Positions 26,374 through 35,045 of a stretch of 64,000 nucleotides of DNA are shown here, in pieces. The stretch comes from Schaalia dentiphila ATCC 17982. Its GTDB lineage: Bacteria > Actinomycetota > Actinomycetes > Actinomycetales > Actinomycetaceae. Each line of letters begins with the position of its first letter. Position 1 is the first letter of the stretch. A program made the position numbers and the translations under genes. The notes beneath the pieces were generated by a model. It worked only from the letters and a program-made list of their open reading frames with translations, searched no databases and was not told where the DNA came from. The DNA lies in NCBI RefSeq assembly GCF_000154225.1, contig NZ_DS264586.1:216527-280526 (forward strand), given 5' to 3'.

Positions 26374-27405
26374 ATGGCCGACAACCGTCCTACCCCCTCC
26401 CCCGGCGCCGGTTCCGCGCGAGAATCGGCCCCCGCCTCAACCCACATCGACGAGGCCGTGGCTCACTCCCACGATCACGCGTACTCCCCGAGCGGCGAGC
26501 ATGGAGGCCACTCCCACGATCATTCCCACGCGGGGGCCTCGACCAAGCGCCTCGGGTGGGCGCTCACGGTCACGGGTGCCATCGTTGTCGCCGAGCTGGT
26601 CGGCGCTTTCTGGTCCGGATCCCTGTCGCTGGCGGCGGACGCGGGGCACATGGTCGTGGACGCCTCCGGCCTCGTCATCGCGCTGATCGCCGCGCGCCTC
26701 ATGCGCCGCCCGCGCGACGAAAAGCACACGTGGGGGTGGGCGCGCTCCGAGGTCCTGGCTGCCACCCTGCAGGCCGGCATGCTGCTGATCATTTGCGCGA
26801 TCGTCGCGTGGGAGGGCGCGTGGCGACTACTTTCTCCACCCGAGGTCGAGGCCGGACCAATGCTCCTCGTCGGCATCATCGGCTTAGCCTCCAACGTCGT
26901 GTCGCTGGCGATCCTCGCGGGCGGGCGCGACGCGAACCTCAACATGAAGGCAGCATTCCTGGAAGTTGCGAACGATGCCCTAGGTTCGGTCGCTGTCATC
27001 GTCGCCGCCGGTGCCGAGTGGGCCTTCGGGTGGACGCGCGCCGACGCGATCGCTTCACTCCTTATTGCAGCGCTCATGGCACCACGCGCACTCACCCTCC
27101 TGCGCCGCTCCGTCGCAATCCTCATGGAGCAGGCGCCAGCGAACGTGGACGTCACTGAGCTGCGCGCGCACATGCTGGACGTCGACGGCGTGCTCGACGT
27201 GCACGACCTACACGTCGCTGCCGTCTCGTCTCACCTGGTGACCGTCACGGCGCACGTGACCGTGTCGGAACACGCCGACGGGCCAAGCCGGGACAGAATT
27301 GTCCACCAGCTGGGCGAATGCGCGTGCCATCATTTCCCTATCGCGCATTCGACGTTCCAGCTCGAATGCGCGCAGCACGCGAGCCACGAGCACATTGAGC
27401 ACTAA
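26374..27405 (+). CDS. cation diffusion facilitator, zinc-type exporter
   Basis: The 343-residue protein has an N-terminal His-rich tail (HSHDHAYSPSGEHGGHSHDH), six membrane segments and a cytoplasmic C-terminal domain ending in another His cluster (HASHEHIEH). In the second membrane segment, AADAGHMVVD keeps the HxxxD metal site. In the fifth, FLEVANDALGS has Glu where HxxxD is usual. The family exchanges Zn2+ or a related ion for H+. The ATG at 26374 follows a -10 box by six bases; the longer frame is the antisense of mdh and was rejected. A bidirectional terminator follows. Confidence 0.9.
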   Translation: MADNRPTPSPGAGSARESAPASTHIDEAVAHSHDHAYSPSGEHGGHSHDHSHAGASTKRLGWALTVTGAIVVAELVGAFWSGSLSLAADAGHMVVDASGLVIALIAARLMRRPRDEKHTWGWARSEVLAATLQAGMLLIICAIVAWEGAWRLLSPPEVEAGPMLLVGIIGLASNVVSLAILAGGRDANLNMKAAFLEVANDALGSVAVIVAAGAEWAFGWTRADAIASLLIAALMAPRALTLLRRSVAILMEQAPANVDVTELRAHMLDVDGVLDVHDLHVAAVSSHLVTVTAHVTVSEHADGPSRDRIVHQLGECACHHFPIAHSTFQLECAQHASHEHIEH

Positions 27406-27431
27406 GCGACACTTCACCTCCATACACAAAC

Positions 27432-27470
27432 GGTGAGGCGGCGGGATCTTCACGCTCCCACCGCCTCACC
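27432..27470. terminator. bidirectional terminator
   Basis: GGTGAGGCGGCGGGA and TCCCACCGCCTCACC form a 15-base-pair stem with one mismatch and a 9-base loop, between the convergent cation efflux and fixX genes. Confidence 0.8.
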
Positions 27471-27508
27471 ACAGGCACAACTCTCGGCCACGCCTTGTGG
27501 GGTTTGAA

Positions 27509-27805
27509 TCAGCCCTCGCGGAACATGATGCCGAAGCTACCGCGCGGGTAGTGCCACTTGAGCACACCCTTCGGTGCCACGGCCAGGCAGGTGCCGCACT
27601 CGAGGCACGCCGCGTACTCAACGCCGACGGTGCCGTCGGCCTCGACCGAGTACACCTTTGCCGGGCAGACGCGCTCGAGCAGAGCGCCAGCACCAGTGGC
27701 GCGAGCGAGTTCCTGATTGACCTCGATGTGGGATTCTTCCTCATCCAGGTAGTAGGTGTTCCCAGCCAGGCGGGCGGGGACACTCTCGATGACGAATTGA
27801 GCCAT
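27509..27805 (-). CDS. fixX: FixX-like ferredoxin
   Basis: The 98-residue protein has the FixX pattern: a remote Cys in VCPAKVYS, three Cys in CLECGTC, and the terminal YPRGSFGIMF. Four Cys allow one [4Fe-4S] cluster; the extra Cys seen after CLECGTC in some relatives is Ala here. FixX passes electrons to FixC in the FixABCX electron-bifurcating complex. The ATG at 27805 has AAAGGAGG upstream, which decides the start over one ten residues earlier. Its partner fixC is broken and fixA/fixB are absent from the window, so the protein may be an orphan. Confidence 0.85.
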   Translation of the reverse strand: MAQFVIESVPARLAGNTYYLDEEESHIEVNQELARATGAGALLERVCPAKVYSVEADGTVGVEYAACLECGTCLAVAPKGVLKWHYPRGSFGIMFREG

Positions 27806-27831
27806 TGCTCGTCCTCCTTTCAGAAATCTCG

Positions 27832-28323
27832 TCACAGGGCGCGGATGCCCGCGAGGACATCGCCCATGATCTGCGTCAGCTTCAGGCCCGACGCCTTGAG
27901 GGCGTCGAGTCCGACCTTGCGGATGTGGCGCCTCGGCGTCAGGTCATGGTTGAAGATGCCATAGAACACCCCGGCGGCGAGCTTGCCGTAGTCCTTGTAC
28001 ATGCGCGGGCGCTCCAGGAAGGCCGGGGCCTTCGCGTAGGTCGCCATGTCCTTGCCGACAAAGCTCTCGTCGAGCAGGGCGCGGTACTGGTCCATCGACT
28101 GCTGTCCGAAGTCCATGGTCTGGAAGGCCTTCTCGATGGCTTCGGCAGCCGCCAGCGCGGAGCCAGCCGCCAGGTCCATACCACGGATGGTCAGGCCCGT
28201 GTTGAGGGTGAAGCCCGCGGCGTCGCCGATGATCATCAGACCCGGGCGGGTCAGATCGTGCGCCACCATGGCGGGACCGTCCTCAATCGTGAGGTGGCAT
28301 CCGTACTCGAGGCAATCAGCGCC
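27832..28323 (-). pseudogene. fixC: fixC remnant (C-terminal third only)
   Basis: The frame encodes the C-terminal part of a FixC/ETF-quinone oxidoreductase-like flavoprotein: LEYGCHL, the FAD-binding GLMIIGDAAGF, GLTIRGMDLAAGSALAAAEA and the terminal helix region. Full FixC is about 430 residues; only some 150 remain, and a TAA at 28324-28326 closes the frame upstream. The N-terminal FAD-binding half is missing. Its 5' edge abuts the N-terminus of an unrelated transporter in another frame, which points to a deletion joining two genes. Confidence 0.75.
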
Positions 28324-28469
28324 TTACCCAGCGGGTCCTCAAAGACGTACTGCAGGTAGACGGGGGTGTAGATGATGGAACTGCCGATGGAGACCAGAAC
28401 GAGCAGGAAGAAGCGGTGTCCGCGCGACAGATCGTTCGCGTGGCGCTCCTGGGTGAGCATGCTCAGCAC
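28251..28469 (-). pseudogene. N-terminal fragment of an MFS transporter fused out of frame to fixC
   Basis: The GTG at 28469 follows GAAAGGTGG and opens a frame with MLTQERHANDLSRG and one membrane segment (FFLLVLVSIGSSIIYTPVYL), typical of a major facilitator N-terminus. After about 45 residues the frame runs into fixC sequence in the wrong register and stops at 28251. In Enterobacteria an MFS gene adjoins fixABCX, which supports the idea that one operon lost the segment between the transporter and fixC. Confidence 0.65.
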
Positions 28470-29213
28470 TGCGACCACCTTTCATGAAAATGAGAGGCTG
28501 GGAAATCAATTTGTTGACATCGACCCGCGACTATGTCTCGTATCTTCATCATTGAATGAAAAACCAGGTATTTGTCAACGTCGAGCCACTATTCTGATCA
28601 CCGTTAATCATCATGAAGCGTGGCTACCAGTAGCACTCGCGGAACTTTGTGCGGTCAATGGTATCGAGAGCGAACCAGGTCAACCCCGACCTTGGTCCCA
28701 GATTTTTTCCCGCAATTCCGGACCTTACGCGTCCAAAAGTGACCTATGCCAGCAGTGGCGCGGACGGTGCTAAGAGCGCGTTTATTGCGGACGATCTTGG
28801 TCCATTTGTCAGCTTGTACTGAAATGTTCATTACTCCATAAAGAGCTAGTCATCCGACACAAAAAGGTCTAACGAATTACACGCCGATTCCACCTCGGCA
28901 CACTTACACTCTCATCACATACATTGTCTGACATATTTTCATTCAGACCCAAAAGGGAAATTCAATCGACAAACATGATGAATTATCCGACGCTCATCGT
29001 CGGTAATAACACGGTGTGCTATGAAGCCGGATTCTTCAGGCACCACAGGTGCGAGACAATGGACCACCAGACGGCACGAGACAAACTATCCCTACGCAGC
29101 CCACGACAGCTTCGCCAGTTACGATCGCCAGCACCACAAACCGCTACCGCCCCACAGATCTTGCTAACACGCGATGACCCGCGCACGCTCGACTCGGCGC
29201 AACCGCATGTTCC
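28470..29213. other. spacer without a credible gene
   Basis: About 740 bases, AT-richer than its flanks. Minus-strand TTGACA at 28573-28578 with TTCAAT 16 bases on (28551-28556) may be the old promoter of the transporter-fix operon. GTTGACA (28513-28519 region) mirrors it. An inverted repeat TTA-CCGACG-N5-CGTCGG-TAA lies at 28983-29006. The open frames on the plus strand have no ribosome site and no recognisable sequence. Confidence 0.5.
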
Positions 29214-30521
29214 TCAGTCGCGCTCGCCCGATACCCTCGCACAGTTCGCTGCCCATAGGCCCGTCAGCGCCGCCGAATCCGACCACGGGAATGCCAAGTA
29301 ATCACCCGCGAGAATCACCGGCCCCGTATGCTCCTTGCGATAGCGGTGAACCTGACTGACTCGCCCAACCCGGCAGGTCGGCATCGCGTGAGGGATCCTG
29401 ACGACGCGGCTCGCTTCCAGATCAACGGCGTCGCCCACAGTTGGCGCGAGCTCGCACACCGCCGCGACCGCCCGAGCGGTCACCTCAGTGTCGGACTCCC
29501 CCATGACCATCGAGCGCTGCGCAGCCTCCCCATCAAACATGACGGTCACGGCATCTACGCCCGGCGCCGCATGCCCCGCGCGGCTCGCCACACACAACGC
29601 GGCGATGGGGCCAGCCTGGCTCGGCGACGCAAGGAGACCGTACGCGCCCCCCAGCTCCCTTTCCTCAAGGCGCCGGCTACACGCGAGAACGACCAAGAGA
29701 CCTGAGCTGTAGGGTGTCGACACGAGCTGAGCTTCAAGCGGGGACGGATCTGCGAGGAGCGAAGCGGCTGCGGGTGCTGGAACAGCCAAGACGATCCGGT
29801 CCCCCTCCACCACGGTCCCGTTGTCGAGGACCAAGGCGGCGCCGGCCTCATCGCGTTCGACGCGAGCAACGGGAGCCTCGTAATGGATCGACAGTCCCGC
29901 GGCCAACGCCCGAGGTATCGCCTCGAGCCCAGGATCCGCGGTGAGCGTGACGAAGGGACGCGCGCCGTAGGACACCATGGCCAGCGCCGCCGACGCCGAC
30001 GTCTGCGCAAGATCCTGAAAGTAGTATCCCCGAAACGACGAGCCGATGACCGCGCGGGTGAAGGCCTCGCCAAAGCGAGCGGAACACCATTCGTCGGCGG
30101 GCACGTCGATATCGGCCCAGTGGGCGGGATCAGCCGGGTTGGCTTTCGCAAGACGTGGGAACTGACGGGCCAGCTGCCAGCCGGCCCGGGCGGCGTCACC
30201 CCATCCGATCACTCCGGCGCGCACCATCGAGTACGCGGAGGGACCGTAGGTGAGCGCCGCCGAGTCAACGATGAGCCCTGCGCGTGAACGAATGGGGCGC
30301 AGCGGCACCCCGAGGCGCTTGGCTATACGGGGGATAACACGGTAGGTCGAGGACAGAAAGTTCGCACCGACCTCAACCCGACAATCGGCCACCGTAGCCG
30401 TTTCAATACGACCACCCGCTCGCTCGCTCGCCTCGTAGAGCACCACGTCCTGGCCGCTCCGAGCGAGCGCGTCAGCGCATGCAAGTCCCGAGATCCCTGC
30501 TCCGACCACCAAGGTTTTCAT
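29214..30521 (-). CDS. FAD-dependent amine-oxidase-family oxidoreductase
   Basis: The 435-residue protein starts with the FAD dinucleotide-binding motif (VVGAGISGLACADALARSG), then YEASERAGGRIET. It ends with the second FAD contact, LAGDYLAFPWSDSAALTGLWAA. This is the flavin-containing amine oxidase / protoporphyrinogen oxidase / phytoene desaturase group. The substrate is not evident, and no heme or carotenoid gene is next to it. The ATG at 30521 is six bases from a TATCAT box on the minus strand, so the message is probably leaderless; the longer frame adds 21 residues without support. It is divergent from the MerR gene. Confidence 0.82.
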   Translation of the reverse strand: MKTLVVGAGISGLACADALARSGQDVVLYEASERAGGRIETATVADCRVEVGANFLSSTYRVIPRIAKRLGVPLRPIRSRAGLIVDSAALTYGPSAYSMVRAGVIGWGDAARAGWQLARQFPRLAKANPADPAHWADIDVPADEWCSARFGEAFTRAVIGSSFRGYYFQDLAQTSASAALAMVSYGARPFVTLTADPGLEAIPRALAAGLSIHYEAPVARVERDEAGAALVLDNGTVVEGDRIVLAVPAPAAASLLADPSPLEAQLVSTPYSSGLLVVLACSRRLEERELGGAYGLLASPSQAGPIAALCVASRAGHAAPGVDAVTVMFDGEAAQRSMVMGESDTEVTARAVAAVCELAPTVGDAVDLEASRVVRIPHAMPTCRVGRVSQVHRYRKEHTGPVILAGDYLAFPWSDSAALTGLWAANCARVSGERD

Positions 30522-30527
30522 GACGCC

Positions 30528-30533
30528 ATGATA
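30528..30533 (-). promoter_or_regulatory. -10 box placing the oxidoreductase gene as leaderless
   Basis: TATCAT on the minus strand, six bases before the ATG at 30521, with no ribosome site between. Confidence 0.5.
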
Positions 30534-30627
30534 GCGTCGCCCAGCAGCACTGCGGCGCCGAGCCGCTCGGATCTTGGGGAACACATGCCGCGACTACAGC
30601 GTTCACGAGCCTGTTTCTTGCACCCCC

Positions 30628-30658
30628 TTGACAGTGACGTAGGGTCACAGTGTTCGAT
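30628..30658 (+). promoter_or_regulatory. MerR-type promoter with 19-bp spacer
   Basis: TTGACA (30628-30633) and TTCGAT (30653-30658) are separated by 19 bases that contain the dyad GTGAC-GTAGG-GTCAC. A long spacer with a central dyad is the hallmark of promoters activated by MerR-family regulators. The -10 ends seven bases before the ATG at 30666, so the regulator message is also leaderless. Confidence 0.65.
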
Positions 30659-30665
30659 GGGTTCC

Positions 30666-31532
30666 ATGAGAGTCAAAGAGCTGGCTGACCTCGCGGGTAC
30701 AACGACGCGGACGGTCCGCTACTACCACCGAGTGGGCCTGCTCCCCGTGCCCCCACTCGTCGCGGGGCGCCGCGACTACGGCATCGAGCACCTAGCGCGC
30801 CTGCTGCGCATACGGTGGCTGGCCGAGTCCGGGATCCCCCTGGCGAAGATCGCCCAGATGCTGCCCGAGGAACCCGCCCAGGGGCGCAGCGCCGTCGAGG
30901 CGGACCTGCTCGCCACGCGGGCGCAGATCGACGCCCGCATCGAGGTCCTGCACCACCAGCGCGCCCGCATCGATGAGCTCGTGGCCAGGGTGCGCTCCGG
31001 CGAGGCGCTCTCGCCCCTGCCCATCGTCCTGGAGCGCTTCTACGATCATCTCGAGGACCTCGTCGAGGACCCGGCCACGCTGCCCATCATCCACACGGAC
31101 CGGCGCATGGTCCTGGCGCTGGCGATCTCAGGCCTCATCCCGGCCTCGCTGAGCCCGTTCATTGAGGGGCTCAGCGACGAGGACCGCCGCGCGGTGGTCC
31201 GCATGCTCACCACGTTCGCCACACTCGACCGCAGCCGCTACCCCGGCACCTACGGCGACGAGGAGAGGGAGCGCGTCATCGAGGAGCTCGAGGAGGCCGA
31301 GTGGGCCGTCCTCGAGCGCAACAGGGCCACCGCCCTCGCGTTGCTGCGCGACCTGCCCAGTGGCGGACCCGGGCACCTGCTGTGGAAGCGGGTGGCCCGG
31401 CTGTCCAAGATCGGCTACCCCGAGCCCGACCAGAGGCGCGTCATTAGCGACCTGGTTCGCCGCTTGCAGGCGGACCCGGAGTTCGGGCCCGTGCTCGAAG
31501 AGAAAACAGGAAAGGACTGGAGCATTGTCTGA
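30666..31532 (+). CDS. MerR-family transcriptional regulator
   Basis: The 288-residue protein has an N-terminal winged helix-turn-helix (MRVKELADLAGTTTRTVRYYH, then GRRDYGIEHLARLLRI), the coiled-coil dimerisation helix (EADLLATRAQIDARIEVLHHQ) and a helical C-terminal domain of about 180 residues. That domain lacks clustered Cys, so it probably senses an organic ligand and not a metal. I chose the ATG at 30666 because the HTH starts there and a 19-bp-spacer promoter ends seven bases upstream. It overlaps the ABC ATPase gene by eight bases and likely controls it. The stretch is visibly GC-richer than its left neighbours. Confidence 0.88.
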   Translation: MRVKELADLAGTTTRTVRYYHRVGLLPVPPLVAGRRDYGIEHLARLLRIRWLAESGIPLAKIAQMLPEEPAQGRSAVEADLLATRAQIDARIEVLHHQRARIDELVARVRSGEALSPLPIVLERFYDHLEDLVEDPATLPIIHTDRRMVLALAISGLIPASLSPFIEGLSDEDRRAVVRMLTTFATLDRSRYPGTYGDEERERVIEELEEAEWAVLERNRATALALLRDLPSGGPGHLLWKRVARLSKIGYPEPDQRRVISDLVRRLQADPEFGPVLEEKTGKDWSIV

Positions 31533-32439
31533 TCTCATTGAGGCAGAGGGCCTCGTCAAGAGCTTCGGGAGGGTCAAGGCCCTAGACGGCCTCGACCTGG
31601 GGATCACGAAAGGGCAGATACACGGCTTTCTCGGCCCCAACGGCGCGGGGAAGTCCACGACGATCCGCGTGCTGCTCGGCATGTATCGGGCTGACGGCGG
31701 CCGCGCCCAGGTCATGGGGATGGACCCCGCCCACGAGGCCTCCGCCATCAACCGCCGCCTCGCCTACGTGCCCGGCTCGGTGAGCCTATGGCCCAACCTC
31801 ACGGGCGGGCAGGTGCTCGACACCCTGGCGGGCCTGCGCGGATCGCGCGACCGCGCCCGCGAGGAGGAGCTCACCGAGCGCTTCGACCTGGACCTCACCA
31901 AGAAAGTGCGCGCCTACTCCAAAGGCAACGCACAGAAGGTGGCGCTCGTGGCCGCCCTGTCCGCGCCGGTGGACCTGTTCATCCTCGACGAGCCGACATC
32001 GGGCCTGGACCCCCTCATGGAGCGGGTCTTCACGGACGTGGTCCGCGAGGCCGCCGACGGGGGCGCCACCGTCCTGCTGTCCAGCCACATCCTGGCGGAG
32101 GTGCAGGACCTGTGCTCGCACGTGACGATCATTAAGGACGGGCGCACCGTGGAGAGCGGTGACCTGTCGTATCTGCGCTCCCTGGCCGAGACCGCCATCC
32201 GCGTCGGCGTCGGGGAGTCGGACGTGCGGCGCCACCGCCTCGTCGAGGCCCTGGCCGGGCTGGGCGCCCCCGTCCGCCCCACCGGCACCCGCGTGGAGAC
32301 CCGCGTCCCCTCCTCCCTGGTGCCCGGGGTCCTGAGCGTGGTCGCAGAACTGGGCGCGGACGACATCCAGGTGGAGCCCGCCAGCCTGGAGGACCTGTTC
32401 ATGAGCCACTACTCGGGGAACCAGGGGGCACGGTCATGA
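31525..32439 (+). CDS. ABC exporter ATP-binding protein
   Basis: The 304-residue ATPase has Walker A GPNGAGKST, the Q-loop region, a signature of the form YSKGNAQKVALVAAL (GN in place of the usual GG), Walker B LFILDEPTSGLDP and the H-loop in LLSSHIL, with a C-terminal regulatory tail ending in LEDLFMSHY. It belongs to the multidrug/antibiotic DrrA-like class. The frame begins at a TTG (31525), eight bases before the regulator stop and behind GGAAAGGA; no ATG fits. Its stop overlaps the ATG of the permease gene (ATGA), so the three genes form one unit. Confidence 0.9.
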   Translation: MSDLIEAEGLVKSFGRVKALDGLDLGITKGQIHGFLGPNGAGKSTTIRVLLGMYRADGGRAQVMGMDPAHEASAINRRLAYVPGSVSLWPNLTGGQVLDTLAGLRGSRDRAREEELTERFDLDLTKKVRAYSKGNAQKVALVAALSAPVDLFILDEPTSGLDPLMERVFTDVVREAADGGATVLLSSHILAEVQDLCSHVTIIKDGRTVESGDLSYLRSLAETAIRVGVGESDVRRHRLVEALAGLGAPVRPTGTRVETRVPSSLVPGVLSVVAELGADDIQVEPASLEDLFMSHYSGNQGARS

Positions 32440-34037
32440 GCGCATTCACGGGACTGCGGCGGTGCCTGGGGCTGGCGACGCGCCGCTACAGGTGGCAGGC
32501 GCTCGCGTGGATGGTGCCGCTGTGGCTGTTCCTGCTGGGCCATCCGATCGCCCTGCAGCGCACCTACCCCTCCTTCGAGGAGCGCACCGCACTCCTCACC
32601 CAGATGCGCGACGCGCCCGGCGTGCGCCTGCTCTTCGGCCCCCTCCCCGCCACCGGCGGCGTGGGAGAGTTCGCCAGTTGGGAGGACGGCGGGTACCTGC
32701 TGTGGTTCGTGGCGATCATGGCGATCATGCTCACGACCGCGCTGGCCAGGCGTGACGAGCAGGACGGGCACGTCGAGGTCGTCCTCGGGGCAGGCGCCGG
32801 CCGCTGGGTGCCCTTCGCCTCGGCGACCGCGTGGGCGCTGGGCGCGATGGCGCTCACGGGCACGGGTCTGGCGGTCTCGCTGATCGGCGTGGATGCCGTC
32901 GTGGGCGAGACGCCCCTACGGGGGGCGCTCGTGTTCGGGGGCGTGGCCATCGCCCAGGGATGGGCTTGCGCCGGGATCGCCCTGGTAGCCTCGCAGTTGG
33001 TGCGGGACACCTCGGCTGCGCGAGGACTGTGTTTCACGGTCCTCGGGGCGGCCATCACTGTCCGCGTCCTGGCCGACGAGACGGGAGCCGCGTGGCTGCG
33101 GTGGCTGAGCCCCCTGGCCTGGCGGGATGTCGCCGAGCCCTTCGGGGCGGAGCGCGTATGGGTACTCGCCGTCTTTGCGCTCGTGGTCGCCGCTCTGGTG
33201 GCACTGGCAGCACTGCTTCACGCCCGCCGGGAGCTGCTGGGGGCGGTGTTGGCCGACCGCTCGGTGTCCGCCAGGCGGTGGCGCGTGCGCAGCCCGCTGG
33301 GCCTGACCGCGCGCCTGGGCGTTCGGCGCCTGGCGGCCTGGGCCTTCGCGCTGGCGCTCGCGGGGGCGCTCTTCGGCGCGATGTCGGGCGGGTTGTCCGA
33401 CCTGATCGCCAACAACCCGGCGAGCGCCGCCTACGTCGACAAGATGGCCCCCGAGATGCGGCCCGTCGTCCAGTACACCACGTTGCTCGCGGTCGTGATG
33501 GTGGCCCTCGTGGCCACTGCGGTCGTCCAACGGGTGCTCGGCCTGGCTGCGTCGGAGGAGAGGGGGCTGTCCGAGGCGGTGCTGGCCTGCGGGGTCCCGC
33601 GCACGCGCACGCTCGTGGCGGCGGTGGCCGACGCCATCGGCGCCGGGGTGGTCCTGCTCCTCGTGTCCGGGGCAGCACTGGCGGCGGCGACGGCCACCCA
33701 GGTGAGCGAGGACCACGCTGCCGGTCGCGCGCTCGTCTCCACGCTCACCCAGCTACCGGGGGTCGTGGCGGCGGCGGGCATCGCCGTGTTCCTGGTGGGA
33801 GCTGCGCCCCGGTGGCGGTCCCTGGCGTGGGCGGTCATCGCGTGGAGTTCCTTCGCGCGTCTCTTCGGGGGCCTCATCGACATGCCGGCGTGGGCACAGG
33901 ACCTGTCCGTCCTCGGGCACGTGGCCGACCCGTGGGGGACGACCCACTGGCTCCCCTTGGCCGTCCAGCTCGGCGTGGGCATCGCGTGCTGTGCTGGCGG
34001 CCTCGTCGCCTACCGAGTGCGTGACATTCCAGCGTGA
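32436..34037 (+). CDS. ABC-2-type export permease (double-length)
   Basis: The 533-residue protein has about 12 membrane segments in two similar halves, with hydrophilic loops such as ARRDEQDGHVEVVLGAGAGRW and ASEERGLSEAVLACGVPRTR at matching positions. The plan is of exporters where one long polypeptide replaces two six-helix subunits. With the MerR regulator and ATPase it would form an inducible drug or peptide efflux system. No close substrate assignment is possible from sequence alone. Confidence 0.83.
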   Translation: MSAFTGLRRCLGLATRRYRWQALAWMVPLWLFLLGHPIALQRTYPSFEERTALLTQMRDAPGVRLLFGPLPATGGVGEFASWEDGGYLLWFVAIMAIMLTTALARRDEQDGHVEVVLGAGAGRWVPFASATAWALGAMALTGTGLAVSLIGVDAVVGETPLRGALVFGGVAIAQGWACAGIALVASQLVRDTSAARGLCFTVLGAAITVRVLADETGAAWLRWLSPLAWRDVAEPFGAERVWVLAVFALVVAALVALAALLHARRELLGAVLADRSVSARRWRVRSPLGLTARLGVRRLAAWAFALALAGALFGAMSGGLSDLIANNPASAAYVDKMAPEMRPVVQYTTLLAVVMVALVATAVVQRVLGLAASEERGLSEAVLACGVPRTRTLVAAVADAIGAGVVLLLVSGAALAAATATQVSEDHAAGRALVSTLTQLPGVVAAAGIAVFLVGAAPRWRSLAWAVIAWSSFARLFGGLIDMPAWAQDLSVLGHVADPWGTTHWLPLAVQLGVGIACCAGGLVAYRVRDIPA

Positions 34038-34064
34038 GGGCACAGCCTGCCGCCCGTCGCTCGC

Positions 34065-34883
34065 TCACGAGGCCTGCGCGGCCCCGCGGGCGAGCGGCGC
34101 CGTGGTGGAGACGTAGATTCGCCTGACCGCCAGTGCGAGGACGACGGTGACGATCAGCGCCCACCCCAGCGCCACGAACACGCTCACCGCCCCGCTCTGA
34201 TACAGGGCCGTCCCAGCGTCCGCGAGGGCGTGGGCGAGGATCGCCCCGAGGATCCACCAGCGGCGGATCCGCCCCGTGAACGCCATCCAGACCAGGACCG
34301 AGAGGGTGATGTGCAAGGCAATGGCGATGGCGCGCTCGCCGATGCCCAGCAGGTAGAGCGGCGCGGGGGTATTGATGAGTGAGTCGAGCTGGTGGGCGAC
34401 GGTGTCGCGCTGGGCGTCGGGCAAGCCGGCGAGGAACGCCTCGCTGGCCCCCGCGTTGATGATGCTCACCGAGGTCACGAGGCTGGAGACCATCCCCACT
34501 CCCACGAGCAGCATTGCCTCGATGCCTCCGTGTCCAATGCCCGCCCCGAGCGCGCGCCCGACGTCGTCGGGGCGTCGATCGCTTGCTCGCAGCACGGCGA
34601 AGCCACACACCCGCCCGAGCTCCTCGAACACTCCGGCCGCGAGCGCCCCGTAGAGGGTGTAGAGGGCGGGGCTACTGCGCAGGCTTGGGACGGCCGCGAA
34701 TACAAGCGAGTGCGTTTCACCTTCGAGGAGGAGAGCAAACACGACGAACACGAGCGCGCCGACGGCAGCGGACCACAGGGAGAAGCGCCACCTGCGCCGC
34801 ACAACGACGAGGATAACGATCGGCAGGACGAGCGTGGCTAGAGCGCTGACGCCCATGGATACCAGGGAAGCTGTTGAAACCAT
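34065..34883 (-). CDS. YhfC-family intramembrane glutamic protease-like protein
   Basis: The 272-residue protein has about seven membrane segments and the YhfC (PF10086) motifs: an EExxR-like FEELGRVCGF, HGGIEA, GERAIAIALHI and HALADAGTA. These are the conserved Glu and His residues thought to form the active site in the ABI/CAAX-protease superfamily. The target is unknown. I chose the ATG at 34883 because GAGG lies upstream and a hydrophobic segment starts at once; the longer frame adds 29 polar residues. It converges with the exporter permease gene and diverges from the nuclease gene. Confidence 0.78.
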   Translation of the reverse strand: MVSTASLVSMGVSALATLVLPIVILVVVRRRWRFSLWSAAVGALVFVVFALLLEGETHSLVFAAVPSLRSSPALYTLYGALAAGVFEELGRVCGFAVLRASDRRPDDVGRALGAGIGHGGIEAMLLVGVGMVSSLVTSVSIINAGASEAFLAGLPDAQRDTVAHQLDSLINTPAPLYLLGIGERAIAIALHITLSVLVWMAFTGRIRRWWILGAILAHALADAGTALYQSGAVSVFVALGWALIVTVVLALAVRRIYVSTTAPLARGAAQAS

Positions 34884-35045
34884 GGAAACCTCGATTCGTT
34901 GGTCGGGAAGGGGAGCCGACGAGCGCCCGTACGGTTGAGGATACTCCCGGTCCCCACCCACCCGTACCACATCCTTGTTTGTTGCCCTCCCGGGGATCTA
35001 CCATCTGTTGTACCCATCCCAACGGTGTTGAAGGAGATTACGGCG

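Noticed and set aside
27509..27805. FixX lacking a cluster ligand
   Set aside because: The missing fourth Cys after CLECGTC is supplied by the remote Cys in VCPAKVYS, so one [4Fe-4S] cluster is still possible.
28924..29301. 125-residue plus-strand frame
   Set aside because: No ribosome site, no recognisable sequence, and its end runs antisense into the FAD oxidoreductase gene.
34038..34076. terminator between the exporter permease and YhfC genes
   Set aside because: Only a six-base CGTGAG/CTCACG pairing with a long loop is present.
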